From the NCBI RefSeq assembly GCF_014268505.2, contig NZ_JABWQP020000002.1, positions 372,001 to 436,000 on the forward strand: a DNA stretch of 64,000 nucleotides. Direction: 5' to 3'. Below, piece by piece: positions 27,417-35,118 of this stretch. Origin of the DNA: Pseudomonas khorasanensis. Lineage in GTDB: Bacteria; Pseudomonadota; Gammaproteobacteria; Pseudomonadales; Pseudomonadaceae. Both the position numbers and the translations under genes were made by a program. Under the pieces are notes generated by a model, which saw nothing but the letters and a program-made list of their open reading frames with translations, was not told the DNA's origin and made no database searches. Numbering within the stretch: position 1 is the stretch's first letter; the number at the start of each line of letters is the position of its first letter.

Positions 27417-27445
27417 CGGGCGGCTTGCCAAACAAAAATCAAGGC

Positions 27446-27462
27446 ACTAAGGTAGCGCTGTC
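27446..27462. promoter_or_regulatory. GntR operator upstream of gntR
   Basis: ACTAAGGTAGCGCTGTC exactly fits the published Pseudomonas GntR operator AC-N-AAG-N-TAGCGCT and continues with GTC, shared with the other two sites. Confidence 0.85.
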
Positions 27463-27596
27463 CTGATGCAGCTGCAATGCGTGAGCGCGGTCCTGCCTGA
27501 TCTTCGCTTTTTGGCGTCGGGAACAAACCTGCTGCAACCCAAAAAAACGACAAGAAGGCGTCGGCAACTTCTGCCTGTGCACTAGAGTCATAGCTA

Positions 27597-27613
27597 GCAA
27601 AGGTAGCGCTGTC
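27597..27613. promoter_or_regulatory. GntR operator upstream of gntK
   Basis: GCAAAGGTAGCGCTGTC, one mismatch to AC-N-AAG-N-TAGCGCT, ends 18 bases before the gntK ATG. Confidence 0.85.
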
Positions 27614-27631
27614 TGCGCGCTGAGGTGTTAT

Positions 27632-28165
27632 ATGAGTCATCCCATCACCGCCCTGGTTATCATGGGCGTTGCCGGTTGCGGCAAGACGTGCGTCAGCGAG
27701 GCCCTGTGCCAATTGAGCGGCGCCACTGCCATTGAAGGCGATACTTTTCATCCGGCCGCGAACATCGAAAAGATGAGCGCGGGGATCCCCCTGAACGACG
27801 ACGACCGCGCCGGCTGGCTCGACAGCCTGTGCGAAGAGTTGCGTCGTGTCGATGCCGAAGGCCAGCGCCCGGTGTTGACCTGCTCGGCCCTTAAACACAT
27901 TTACCGCGAGCGTCTGCGCAGTGCCCTGCCAGGCCTGGGCTTCGTGTTTCTTGAATTGACCCCGGAAGTTGCCGCCGAGCGCGTGTCCCACCGCCCCGGC
28001 CACTTCATGCCGGCGACGTTGATTGAAAGCCAGTTCGCCACCCTCGAATCGCCCAAGGGCGAGCCGCTGACTCTGGCGCTCAATGCCTCGGTGTACAGCG
28101 TCGAAGAGCTGGCACTGCAGGCTCACGTCTGGTGGCAGGCCCACGGTCTGAAACAGGCGGTATGA
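27632..28165 (+). CDS. gntK: Gluconokinase
   Basis: 177 aa cytoplasmic P-loop kinase forming 6-phosphogluconate from gluconate and ATP. Walker A is MGVAGCGKTCVSEAL (about residues 11-25), followed by EGDTFHPAANIEKMSAGIPL, the substrate-binding segment of gluconokinases, and LTCSALKHIYRERLR. It lies between gntR (divergent) and gntT, with a GntR operator just before its start and another after its stop. Confidence 0.95.
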   Translation: MSHPITALVIMGVAGCGKTCVSEALCQLSGATAIEGDTFHPAANIEKMSAGIPLNDDDRAGWLDSLCEELRRVDAEGQRPVLTCSALKHIYRERLRSALPGLGFVFLELTPEVAAERVSHRPGHFMPATLIESQFATLESPKGEPLTLALNASVYSVEELALQAHVWWQAHGLKQAV

Positions 28166-28173
28166 GCGTGTTG

Positions 28174-28190
28174 AAAGAGATAGCGCTGTC
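28174..28190. promoter_or_regulatory. GntR operator upstream of gntT
   Basis: The TAGCGCTGTCCT core is identical over 12 bases to the gntR-proximal site, but the left half (AAAGAGA) is weaker. It lies between the gntK stop and the gntT start, so gntT probably has its own GntR-controlled promoter. Confidence 0.75.
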
Positions 28191-28216
28191 CTCACGACTT
28201 CTGTTTAACCCGCTTT

Positions 28217-28230
28217 AATAACAACAACAA
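28217..28230 (+). promoter_or_regulatory. Hfq/Crc motif before gntT
   Basis: AATAACAACAACAA contains overlapping AANAANAA units just before the CCAGGAGAC ribosome-binding site of gntT. The best catabolite-activity motif in the window. Confidence 0.72.
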
Positions 28231-28247
28231 TCCAGGAGACACCCCCC

Positions 28248-29600
28248 ATGTTTGGCATGTCCCACGAGACGTTCCTGCTGCTCGATGCAGTGGTCACGGT
28301 AATCGGCCTGATTATCCTGATCACCAAATTCAAGATTCACCCTTTCATTGCGCTGACCATCGCCGCCGCCTTCCTCGGCCTGACCTCGGGCATGCCGATC
28401 AATACCATCATCAAGGCGTTCCAGGACGGCTTCGGTGGGGTGCTCGGTTTCGTCGGCATCATCCTCGCGCTGGGCACCATGCTCGGCAAGATGATGGCCG
28501 AATCGGGCGGGGCCGATCAGATCGCCCAGACCCTGATTCGCGCTTTCGGCAAGGACAAGGTCCAGTGGGCCATGATGTTCGCCGCGTTCCTGGTGGGCAT
28601 CCCGCTGTTCTTCGAAATCGGCTTCGTGTTGCTGATTCCGCTGGTGTTCATCGTTGCGCGTCGCACCGGCGTGTCGATTATCAAGATCGGTATCCCGCTG
28701 CTCGCCGGTCTGTCCGCCGTGCATGGTCTGGTGCCGCCGCACCCGGGTCCTCTGCTGGCCATCGGTGTATTCGGCGCTGACATCGGCAAGACCATTCTTT
28801 ACGGTCTGATCGTTGCGCTGCCGACCGCCATCATTGCCGGTCCGATTTTCGGTACGTTCATCGCCAAGCACATTCCGGGTCACCCGAATCAGGAACTGGT
28901 CGATCAACTGGCCCGTGAAAACGATTCGACCAACCTGCCGAGCTTCAGCATTACCCTGGTCACCGTGCTGTTGCCGGTGTTCCTGATGCTGTTGAAAACA
29001 TTTGCTGACGTGGCGCTGCCGGACGGCAACTTCTTCCGCATCTGGATGGACATGATCGGTCACCCGATCTCGGCGCTGCTGCTGGCGTTGTTGCTGTCGC
29101 TGTACACCTTCGGCCACAAGCAGGGCATCGGTTCGAGCCAGATGCTCAAATGGCTGGACGCGAGCTTGGCGCCGACGGCTGCGATCATTCTGATCATCGG
29201 TGCCGGCGGTGGCTTCAAACAGATGCTGGTGACCAGCGGCGTGGGCGACGTGATCGGCCACATGGCGGTCAGCGCGCAGATTTCGCCAATCCTGCTGGCA
29301 TGGCTGGTGGCAGCGGTGATCCGCATCGCAACCGGTTCGGCCACCGTGGCAACCATCACTGGCGCGGGCATTGTGGTGCCGGTGGTTGGCATGATTCCGG
29401 GCGTCAACCGTGAGCTGCTGGTGCTGGCCACCGGTGCCGGTTCGCTGATCCTGTCCCACGTCAACGACGCCGGTTTCTGGCTGGTCAAGCAGTACTTCAA
29501 CATGACCGTGGCCGAAACCTTCAAGACCTGGACCGCGATGGAAACCATCCTCTCGGTGGTTGCGTTGGGCTTTATCCTGCTGCTGTCGCTGTTCGTTTAA
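28248..29600 (+). CDS. gntT: Gluconate:H+ symporter, GntP family
   Basis: 450 aa inner-membrane permease with about 12 hydrophobic segments. Family motifs are PFIALTIAAAFLGL near residue 33, HGLVPPHPGPLLAIG (about 160-174), IATGSATVATITGAGI (about 361-376) and the C-terminal SHVNDAGFWLVKQYFNMTV. It imports gluconate for GntK. Translation is probably subject to Hfq/Crc, transcription to GntR. A terminator follows. Confidence 0.95.
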   Translation: MFGMSHETFLLLDAVVTVIGLIILITKFKIHPFIALTIAAAFLGLTSGMPINTIIKAFQDGFGGVLGFVGIILALGTMLGKMMAESGGADQIAQTLIRAFGKDKVQWAMMFAAFLVGIPLFFEIGFVLLIPLVFIVARRTGVSIIKIGIPLLAGLSAVHGLVPPHPGPLLAIGVFGADIGKTILYGLIVALPTAIIAGPIFGTFIAKHIPGHPNQELVDQLARENDSTNLPSFSITLVTVLLPVFLMLLKTFADVALPDGNFFRIWMDMIGHPISALLLALLLSLYTFGHKQGIGSSQMLKWLDASLAPTAAIILIIGAGGGFKQMLVTSGVGDVIGHMAVSAQISPILLAWLVAAVIRIATGSATVATITGAGIVVPVVGMIPGVNRELLVLATGAGSLILSHVNDAGFWLVKQYFNMTVAETFKTWTAMETILSVVALGFILLLSLFV

Positions 29601-29620
29601 AACGCGACTGGCAGGCGCAA

Positions 29621-29646
29621 AAAAACCGCAGCGATGCGGTTTTTTT
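29621..29646 (+). terminator. Bidirectional terminator after gntT
   Basis: AAAAACCGCA / TGCGGTTTTTTT with a four-base loop; A-run on the left and T-run on the right allow use from both sides. Confidence 0.92.
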
Positions 29647-29667
29647 GTGGGCGTGTACTTTCTGCTT

Positions 29668-29773
29668 GATCGTTCCCACGCTCCGCGTGGGAATGCAGCC
29701 CGGGACGCTCCGCGTCCCAAAGCGGACGCAGAGCGTCCATCGAGGCATTCCCACGCACAGCGTGGGAACGATC
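29668..29773. repeat. GTTCCCACGC...GCGTGGGAACGATC composite repeat
   Basis: Outer palindromic arms GATCGTTCCCACGC and GCGTGGGAACGATC enclose GGGACGCTCCGCGTCCC and GGACGCAGAGCGTCC; same family as at 19610 and 41499. Confidence 0.88.
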
Positions 29774-29775
29774 GG

Positions 29776-30993
29776 TTAAGCAGAGGTTTTAGTGACAAGT
29801 CCATCCGTGCGGAACATCCCACGAATCCCGCGTACAGCCTGGCGGATCCGGTCCTGGTTTTCGATCAGTGCGAAGCGCACATGATCGTCGCCATATTCAC
29901 CAAACCCGACGCCCGGCGACACGCAGACCTTGGCCTCGGCGAGCAGCTTCTTGGCGAACTCCAGCGAACCCAGGTGCGCGTAAGCCTCGGGAATCTTCGC
30001 CCAGACGTACATCGACGCCTTCGGGTTCTCGACCATCCAGCCGAGTTCATGCAGACCTTTCACCAGCACATTACGGCGCTGGCGATATTGCTCGGCGATG
30101 TCGCGCACGCACTGCTGATCGCCTTCCAGCGCAGCAATCGCCGCCACTTGCAGCGGGGTGAACGTGCCGTAATCGTGGTAGCTCTTGATTCGCGCCAGGG
30201 CGTTGACGAGTTCCGGGTTGCCGACCATGAAACCGATGCGCCAGCCGGCCATGTTGTAGCTCTTGGACAGGGTGAAAAACTCCACCGCGATGTCCTTGGC
30301 GCCCGGCACCTGCATGATCGACGGGGCTTTCCAGCCGTCGTAAACGATGTCGGCGTAAGCCAGGTCGTGCACCACCAGCACGTCGTACTGCTTGGCGAGT
30401 GCGATCACCCGTTCGAAGAAATCCAGCTCCACGCACTGCGCGGTCGGGTTCGACGGGAAGCCCAGAATCATCATTTTCGGTTTGGGAATCGAGCCGCGAA
30501 TCGCCCGCTCCAGCTCATCGAAGAAATCCACCCCCGGCACCAATGGCACCGAACGCACCTGAGCGCCGGCAATCACCGCACCGTAGATGTGAATCGGGTA
30601 GCTCGGGTTCGGCACCAGCACCGTATCGCCCTGGTCCAGGGTCGCCAGCATCAAGTGCGCCAGACCTTCCTTGGAGCCGATGGTGACGATCGCTTCGCTT
30701 TCCGGGTCGATGTCGACTTCGTAGCGCTGCTTGTACCAGTTTGAAATCGCGCGACGCAGGCGCGGAATGCCTCTGGACGTGGAGTATCCGTGAGTGTCTT
30801 CACGCTGGGCGACCTGCACGAGTTTTTCGACAATGTGCGGCGGCGTGGCGCCGTCAGGGTTGCCCATGCTCAGGTCGATGATGTCTTCACCACGGCGCCG
30901 CGCGGCCATCTTCAGCTCGGCGGTGATGTTGAAAACATAAGGGGGGAGTCGATCTATGCGCGCAAAGCGGCGCGGCGAACCTTGTTCAGCCAT
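29776..30993 (-). CDS. alaC: Glutamate-pyruvate (alanine) aminotransferase AlaC
   Basis: 405 aa class I/II PLP aminotransferase making alanine from pyruvate and glutamate. Opening [20 protein letters not shown] and [19 protein letters not shown] match AlaC (YfdZ). The Schiff-base lysine is in [13 protein letters not shown] (about residues 240-252), and the PLP-contact motif is [10 protein letters not shown]. Starts after GAGGCAACA. The last residues lie next to the repeat at 29.7 kb. Confidence 0.92.
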   Translation of the reverse strand: MAEQGSPRRFARIDRLPPYVFNITAELKMAARRRGEDIIDLSMGNPDGATPPHIVEKLVQVAQREDTHGYSTSRGIPRLRRAISNWYKQRYEVDIDPESEAIVTIGSKEGLAHLMLATLDQGDTVLVPNPSYPIHIYGAVIAGAQVRSVPLVPGVDFFDELERAIRGSIPKPKMMILGFPSNPTAQCVELDFFERVIALAKQYDVLVVHDLAYADIVYDGWKAPSIMQVPGAKDIAVEFFTLSKSYNMAGWRIGFMVGNPELVNALARIKSYHDYGTFTPLQVAAIAALEGDQQCVRDIAEQYRQRRNVLVKGLHELGWMVENPKASMYVWAKIPEAYAHLGSLEFAKKLLAEAKVCVSPGVGFGEYGDDHVRFALIENQDRIRQAVRGIRGMFRTDGLVTKTSA

Positions 30994-31132
30994 TGTTGCC
31001 TCGGATAACGTAAGCGCCCGGAACCGTCCGAGCGACGCTGGTCACTGCGGTGACCTGTGGCGGACGATAAGGGCAGTGATGGCATACTGTCCAGCGCGTT
31101 GAAAACATTTTTTGCCCCAAGGAAATCGGTCA

Positions 31133-31795
31133 ATGGAATTCACCAGCGGCTTCTTGCTGAGCCTTTCGCTGTGCCTGGACATCGGCGTGGCCAACATTGC
31201 GATGATCACGCTGGCGATGCAGCGCGGCTACTTTCAAGGCTTCGCGCTGGGTCTCGGCACTTGCGTCGGCGATCTGATCTACGCGGTGCTGGCGCTGGCC
31301 GGGATGACGGTTCTGCTGCAATACGAAACCGTGCGTTGGGTCCTGTGGATCGGCGGTTCGGCGCTGTTGATCTACTTCGCGGCGAAGATGATTTATTCAG
31401 CGATGCACCATGAAACGCTGCTGGCCGAGACGGCGGAGGTGGGGCAGAACTCCCATCGCAAGGAATTTTTTCGCGGCATCTTTCTGGCCATGTCATCGCC
31501 GAGCGCGATTCTCTGGTTCGCCGCCGTCGGCGGTACGTTGATCGCCCGATCCGGTGGCGGTGGCCCGCTCAGTTCCGCGCTGTTCCTCGGCGGTTTTCTC
31601 TGCGCGGGTCTGCTGTGGTCGGCCGGTTTGTGCTTTGCGGCAAGCCACGGTGGCAAGTTGCTGGGCGATAAGCTGTTGCGCTATTCATACCTGGCTTCTG
31701 CGGCGATCTTCTGCTATTTCGCGGTCTACGTGATCATATCGGGCTATAACGAGTTTGTCGGTTCAGGCGCCGCCGAGCAGTTGCATTCGCTGTAA
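31133..31795 (+). CDS. LysE/RhtB family exporter
   Basis: 220 aa inner-membrane protein with about six hydrophobic segments, opening SGFLLSLSLCLDIGVANIAM and continuing GFALGLGTCVGDLIYAVLALAG, as in the LysE/RhtB amino-acid efflux superfamily. MSSPSAILWFAAVGGTLI (about residues 121-138) matches the family's central NP(K)A-type region. The ATG at 31133 has AAGGA upstream; an earlier ATG at 31112 is not favoured. Substrate unknown. Divergent from alaC, which might suggest alanine or related export, but that is speculation. Confidence 0.85.
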   Translation: MEFTSGFLLSLSLCLDIGVANIAMITLAMQRGYFQGFALGLGTCVGDLIYAVLALAGMTVLLQYETVRWVLWIGGSALLIYFAAKMIYSAMHHETLLAETAEVGQNSHRKEFFRGIFLAMSSPSAILWFAAVGGTLIARSGGGGPLSSALFLGGFLCAGLLWSAGLCFAASHGGKLLGDKLLRYSYLASAAIFCYFAVYVIISGYNEFVGSGAAEQLHSL

Positions 31796-31864
31796 TCGTG
31801 CGAATCGGTTCGGGCTTTCTATACTCCCAGCCGAACCCGAATTTTTGTCTCCAGGAGTTGAGTC

Positions 31865-32350
31865 ATGGATGAGCAAACACGTGTCGACGTGGCGGAACCC
31901 CGTTTCGAAAATGGCCAGTTTCTGCTGATCGCAGGCCTTGGCGGAAAGTTTACCCAGGCGACCACCGAAGGCATTCCGGAGTTGTGGGAACAGTTCCTCC
32001 CTCATCTGGGGAAAATTCCGGGGCAGCAGAGCGAAGTGACCTACGGCGTCTGCTGCAATGCCGACGGCAAGGGCGGTTTCGAATACGTCGCCGGGGTGCA
32101 GATCGACAAGCTCGATGACCTGCCGGAAAAGTACCGCTGGATCGAAATCCAGCCGCAGCAATATGCGGTGTTCGAGCACAAAGGTCCGCTGGCTCAGTTG
32201 CCTGCGACCTTTCAGTACATCTGGAACACCTGGCTGCCACAGTCCGGGCGCGAGGCGGCGGACGCGCCGGAGTTCGAGCGCTACAGCGAAGATTTCAACC
32301 CGCGCCTGAACACCGGCAAGCTGGAAATCTGGCTGCCACTCAAGGCTTGA
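31865..32350 (+). CDS. GyrI-like small-molecule-binding (AraC effector-binding) protein
   Basis: 161 aa soluble protein with the GyrI/SOUL-type fold: RFENGQFLLIAGLGGKFT at the N-terminus, VTYGVCCNADG in the middle, YAVFEHKGPLAQLPATFQYIW (about residues 101-121) and the C-terminal LEIWLPLK. Such stand-alone domains bind or inactivate small toxic molecules. A strong CCAGGAG ribosome-binding site precedes it. Confidence 0.85.
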   Translation: MDEQTRVDVAEPRFENGQFLLIAGLGGKFTQATTEGIPELWEQFLPHLGKIPGQQSEVTYGVCCNADGKGGFEYVAGVQIDKLDDLPEKYRWIEIQPQQYAVFEHKGPLAQLPATFQYIWNTWLPQSGREAADAPEFERYSEDFNPRLNTGKLEIWLPLKA

Positions 32351-32436
32351 GTGCAACAGGGCGAGGCGGGCGCATGTCCGCTTCGCGTTTGTGCTTTATG
32401 CTTGCACGTCTGTCTTTCGTCGATTTTAGAGCCGCC

Positions 32437-32925
32437 ATGAACACCGTTATCCGCAACGTCAACGCCGCCGATCTGGACCGCTGCTACGCCATCGAAACCC
32501 TCGCCTACGAAGGCGACGAAGCCGCCACCCGCGAGAAGATCGCCACGCGCATCGCCACCTGGCCGGATGGATTCATCGTCGCCGAAGTGGACGGCGTGGT
32601 CGCCGGTTTCATCAATTCAGGCGCGGCGTTCGATGTGCAGATGTCCGACGAGGCGTTCAAGGAACTGGTCGGCCATGATCCGAAAGGGCCAAATGTGGTG
32701 ATCATGTCGGTGGTCGTGCACCCGGACTATCAAGGGCAGGGCCTGGCCAAGCGTCTGCTGGGCGAGTTCATCGAACGCATGCGCGGGATGGACAAGGCGA
32801 CGATTCATTTGATGTGCAAGGAACAGCACATTGCGCTGTACGCAGGGTTTGGTTTTGCCTACATCAAACCGTCCGAGTCCGATCACGGCGGGATGGCGTG
32901 GCACGAGATGATGCTCACTCTCTAA
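32437..32925 (+). CDS. GNAT family N-acetyltransferase
   Basis: 162 aa. The acetyl-CoA loop is VVVHPDYQGQGLAKRLLGEF (about residues 90-109, Q-x-x-G-x-A/G) and LYAGFGFAYIKPSESDHGG lies near the end, as in arylalkylamine-type acetyltransferases. The ATG at 32437 (MNTVIRNVNAADL) is preferred to the upstream 32347 start. Substrate unknown. Confidence 0.83.
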   Translation: MNTVIRNVNAADLDRCYAIETLAYEGDEAATREKIATRIATWPDGFIVAEVDGVVAGFINSGAAFDVQMSDEAFKELVGHDPKGPNVVIMSVVVHPDYQGQGLAKRLLGEFIERMRGMDKATIHLMCKEQHIALYAGFGFAYIKPSESDHGGMAWHEMMLTL

Positions 32926-32939
32926 GCCTCAATCAAAAC

Positions 32940-33029
32940 TGTGGGAGCGAGCCTGCTCGCGAAAGCGGTATTTCAGATAAGCAAGTGTCGACTGACACGA
33001 CGCCTTCGCGAGCAAGCTCGCTCCCACAG
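32940..33029. repeat. REP pair, GAGCCTGCTCGCG family
   Basis: GTGGGAGCGAGCCTGCTCGCG and inverse CGCGAGCAAGCTCGCTCCCAC (one change) flank about 45 bases at a convergent gene end. Confidence 0.9.
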
Positions 33030-33055
33030 GGTTTTGAGGTGGTTTGGTTCCGCGT

Positions 33056-33661
33056 TTAGTAGAGAGAGTCGCGGACCCTGGTCGGCGCTTCGCGGTCGTA
33101 CGTGTCGGCGTCGAATTGCCCATCGTTCAGACGTTTATGAAAGGCGCCAGCCGTGGGCAGTGCCGAGCGCGGCAGGTGCGTTTCCGGGTTCCACGCATCC
33201 GAGCGCACAAACGCCTTTGAACAGTGGAAAAACGCCGCCTCCACCGTCACCAGCAACACCGTTTTCGCCGGTTTGCCATTCACCGCGAAACTCTCCAGCA
33301 ATGCCGGCTCAGCGCTGATCACCGCCGTGCCATTGACCCGCAGCGTCTCGCCAATGCCTGGAATGATGAACAGTAGAGAAACCCGCGCGTCGTGCAGCAC
33401 GTTGCGCAAGGTGTCGATGCGGTTGTTGCCCGGACGATCTGGCAGGGCAAGGGTGCGCTCGTCGATGATCCGCACAAAACCGGGCTTGTCGCCGCGCGGT
33501 GAATTGTCCAGGCCATCAGCGCCGACCGAGCTGACGATCACCAGCGGCGAGACCCGTACCATCGCCTGATAGTCCTCGTTGAGAAAACCGATCTGTTTGC
33601 GTACTGCCCGCTCGTGGGGCAATCCGTAAATGGCTTCCAGCGCCTGGATCGAATCAATCAT
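33056..33661 (-). CDS. Pyridoxamine 5'-phosphate oxidase-like flavin-binding protein
   Basis: 201 aa split-barrel protein of the PPOX class. FLNEDYQAMVRVSPLVIVSSVGADGLDNSP (residues about 27-56 in two motifs), PGFVRIIDERTLALPDRPGNNR and FIIPGIGETLRVNGTA are characteristic of the MSMEG_1061-type subgroup that binds FMN or F420-like cofactors. Predicted cytoplasmic. Real substrate unknown. Confidence 0.82.
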   Translation of the reverse strand: MIDSIQALEAIYGLPHERAVRKQIGFLNEDYQAMVRVSPLVIVSSVGADGLDNSPRGDKPGFVRIIDERTLALPDRPGNNRIDTLRNVLHDARVSLLFIIPGIGETLRVNGTAVISAEPALLESFAVNGKPAKTVLLVTVEAAFFHCSKAFVRSDAWNPETHLPRSALPTAGAFHKRLNDGQFDADTYDREAPTRVRDSLY

Positions 33662-33679
33662 GGTGAACTCCTCGACGAC

Positions 33680-34165
33680 TCAGAAAAACAGCCCCATGCG
33701 CCGCTCGTAGCCGATCCGGCCTTTATAGGCTTCGCCACGGTCCGCGTAGCCATGCCTTGCGTATAGCGCAATCGCCGCCTCGTTGTCGGCGTCCACCGAT
33801 AATTCCAGGCCTTTTATTTCCGGCCATGCCTGCAGTGCAACGGCGGGCAGCGCTTGCAGGCAGGCCTTGCCGTAGCCCTTGCCTTGTGCCCGGCGATCAA
33901 CCTGCAACGCATGCAATGTCGCGCTGTTTTCATCGGCCCAATCGGGCAACACCGGCGGGCGCTTGAGCAGCAGAAACGCGACCGGCACATCATCCGCCAG
34001 CAGGGCAAAACCCTTCACGCCGGGACCTGGCTTTGACAGCAAGGTGTGCAAGGCACCATGGATGTCGCCGGAGAACTTGACCTGCTCGGGATGGATTTCA
34101 ATTGCCTCGACTTGCTGACGTTGCAAAGGGCTGAGGCTGTCGTAAGGCACGAGTTGGGCTGACAC
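33680..34165 (-). CDS. GNAT family N-acetyltransferase
   Basis: 161 aa, GTG start with AAGGA eight bases upstream. The acetyl-CoA segment is LQVDRRAQGKGYGKACLQAL (about residues 88-107) and the C-terminal ALYARHGYADRGEAYKG is typical. Lies 18 bases upstream of the PPOX gene on the same strand, so probably co-transcribed with it. Substrate unknown. Confidence 0.82.
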   Translation of the reverse strand: MSAQLVPYDSLSPLQRQQVEAIEIHPEQVKFSGDIHGALHTLLSKPGPGVKGFALLADDVPVAFLLLKRPPVLPDWADENSATLHALQVDRRAQGKGYGKACLQALPAVALQAWPEIKGLELSVDADNEAAIALYARHGYADRGEAYKGRIGYERRMGLFF

Positions 34166-34243
34166 GGGAATTTCCTTTTTCCTACAAAGACTGAACCCCC
34201 GATTCTAGCGATTTTGACGTGCGCGAATTTTTTTTGTTTGGTC

Positions 34244-34269
34244 TGTCGATCTGCGATCAGGGCAAACGA
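34244..34269 (+). promoter_or_regulatory. Putative ECF42-type promoter
   Basis: TGTCGA at 34244 and CGA(C) at 34267 with a 17-base spacer match the -35 TGTCGA and -10 CGA/TC elements reported for ECF42 sigma factors. It lies 38 bases upstream of the first gene of the operon that ends with the ECF42 gene, suggesting autoregulation. Confidence 0.65.
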
Positions 34270-34307
34270 CTAAGGGTGTCTTCACAACAATAACCACGGA
34301 GAACACC

Positions 34308-34733
34308 ATGAGTGCCCAAAGCGAAATCCAGACCCTGATCAACACCTACCGCGAAGCAGTGATGGCCAAGGACGTCGAGAAAGTCATGGCGCTGTACGCC
34401 GACGATATCGTCTCGTTCGACGCCATCAAGGCCCTGCAATTCAAAGGCAAAACCGCCTACCGCGAACACTGGATCGCGTGCATGGAAATGTGCCCCGGCC
34501 CGCACGTTTTCGAATTCCACGAAATCGCCATCGAAAGCGCTGGCAACATTGCGTTCGCCCACTGGGTCGCCAATTGCGGCGGCACCAACGAGCAAGGCGT
34601 AACCCAGAGCTGCTGGATGCGCGTCACCGCGTGTTATCGGCAGGTCGACGGCGCGTGGCGGATCGTTCACGAGCACTGGTCGGCACCGTTCGATCCGATG
34701 AGCGGCGCAACGCTGTTCGATGTGCAACCGTGA
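34308..34733 (+). CDS. SnoaL/DUF4440-like (NTF2 fold) protein
   Basis: 141 aa. NTF2-like opening IQTLINTYREAVMAKDVEKVMALYADD (about residues 7-33) followed by AYREHWIACMEMCPGPH and the closing YRQVDGAWRIVHEHWSAPF. These proteins form cone-shaped pockets and act as small-molecule isomerases, hydrolases or binders. ACGGAGAACACC precedes the ATG. It leads a three-gene operon with a DGPF protein and an ECF42 sigma factor, 40 bases apart from the next gene. Confidence 0.86.
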   Translation: MSAQSEIQTLINTYREAVMAKDVEKVMALYADDIVSFDAIKALQFKGKTAYREHWIACMEMCPGPHVFEFHEIAIESAGNIAFAHWVANCGGTNEQGVTQSCWMRVTACYRQVDGAWRIVHEHWSAPFDPMSGATLFDVQP

Positions 34734-34773
34734 TCTTCAGCCATAGTTGATCCGTTCGAATCAGGAGCACGCC

Positions 34774-35118
34774 ATGAAATATCTATGCCTGGTCTACAGT
34801 GATGAACGCCTGCTGCATTCCTCGCCGGACAGCCCGGAGGACGCCGAATGCTGGGCCTACGCCGAGTCGATCCAGGGTAGCGGGCGGATGGTCGCGGCCG
34901 AAGCGCTGGAGTCGGTACAGACCGCCACCACGGTGCGCATGCGCAACGGCAAATTGGCGATCACCGATGGCCCGTTCGCTGAAACCAAGGAGCAACTGGC
35001 CGGTTTCTACCTGATCGACGCCAAGGACCTCAACGAAGCGATTCAGGTCGCCGGCAACATTCCGGCGGCCCGGGTCGGCAGCGTCGAAGTGCGCCCGGTG
35101 CGCGAGCTGAATGTCTGA
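34774..35118 (+). CDS. YciI/DGPF domain protein
   Basis: 114 aa. YLCLVYSDE opening and the name-giving DGPFAETKEQLAGFYLIDA stretch (about residues 66-84; D-G-P-F intact). The ATG at 34774 (MKYLCLVY) has CAGGAG upstream. DGPF proteins are the standard genomic partner of ECF42 sigma factors. The stop overlaps the sigma factor start by eight bases. No enzymatic activity has been established for the family. Confidence 0.92.
   Translation: MKYLCLVYSDERLLHSSPDSPEDAECWAYAESIQGSGRMVAAEALESVQTATTVRMRNGKLAITDGPFAETKEQLAGFYLIDAKDLNEAIQVAGNIPAARVGSVEVRPVRELNV

Noticed and set aside
28215..29822. 535-codon minus-strand ORF opposite gntT
   Set aside because: Shadow rich in H, Q, R and D spanning a terminator and a repeat; not coding.
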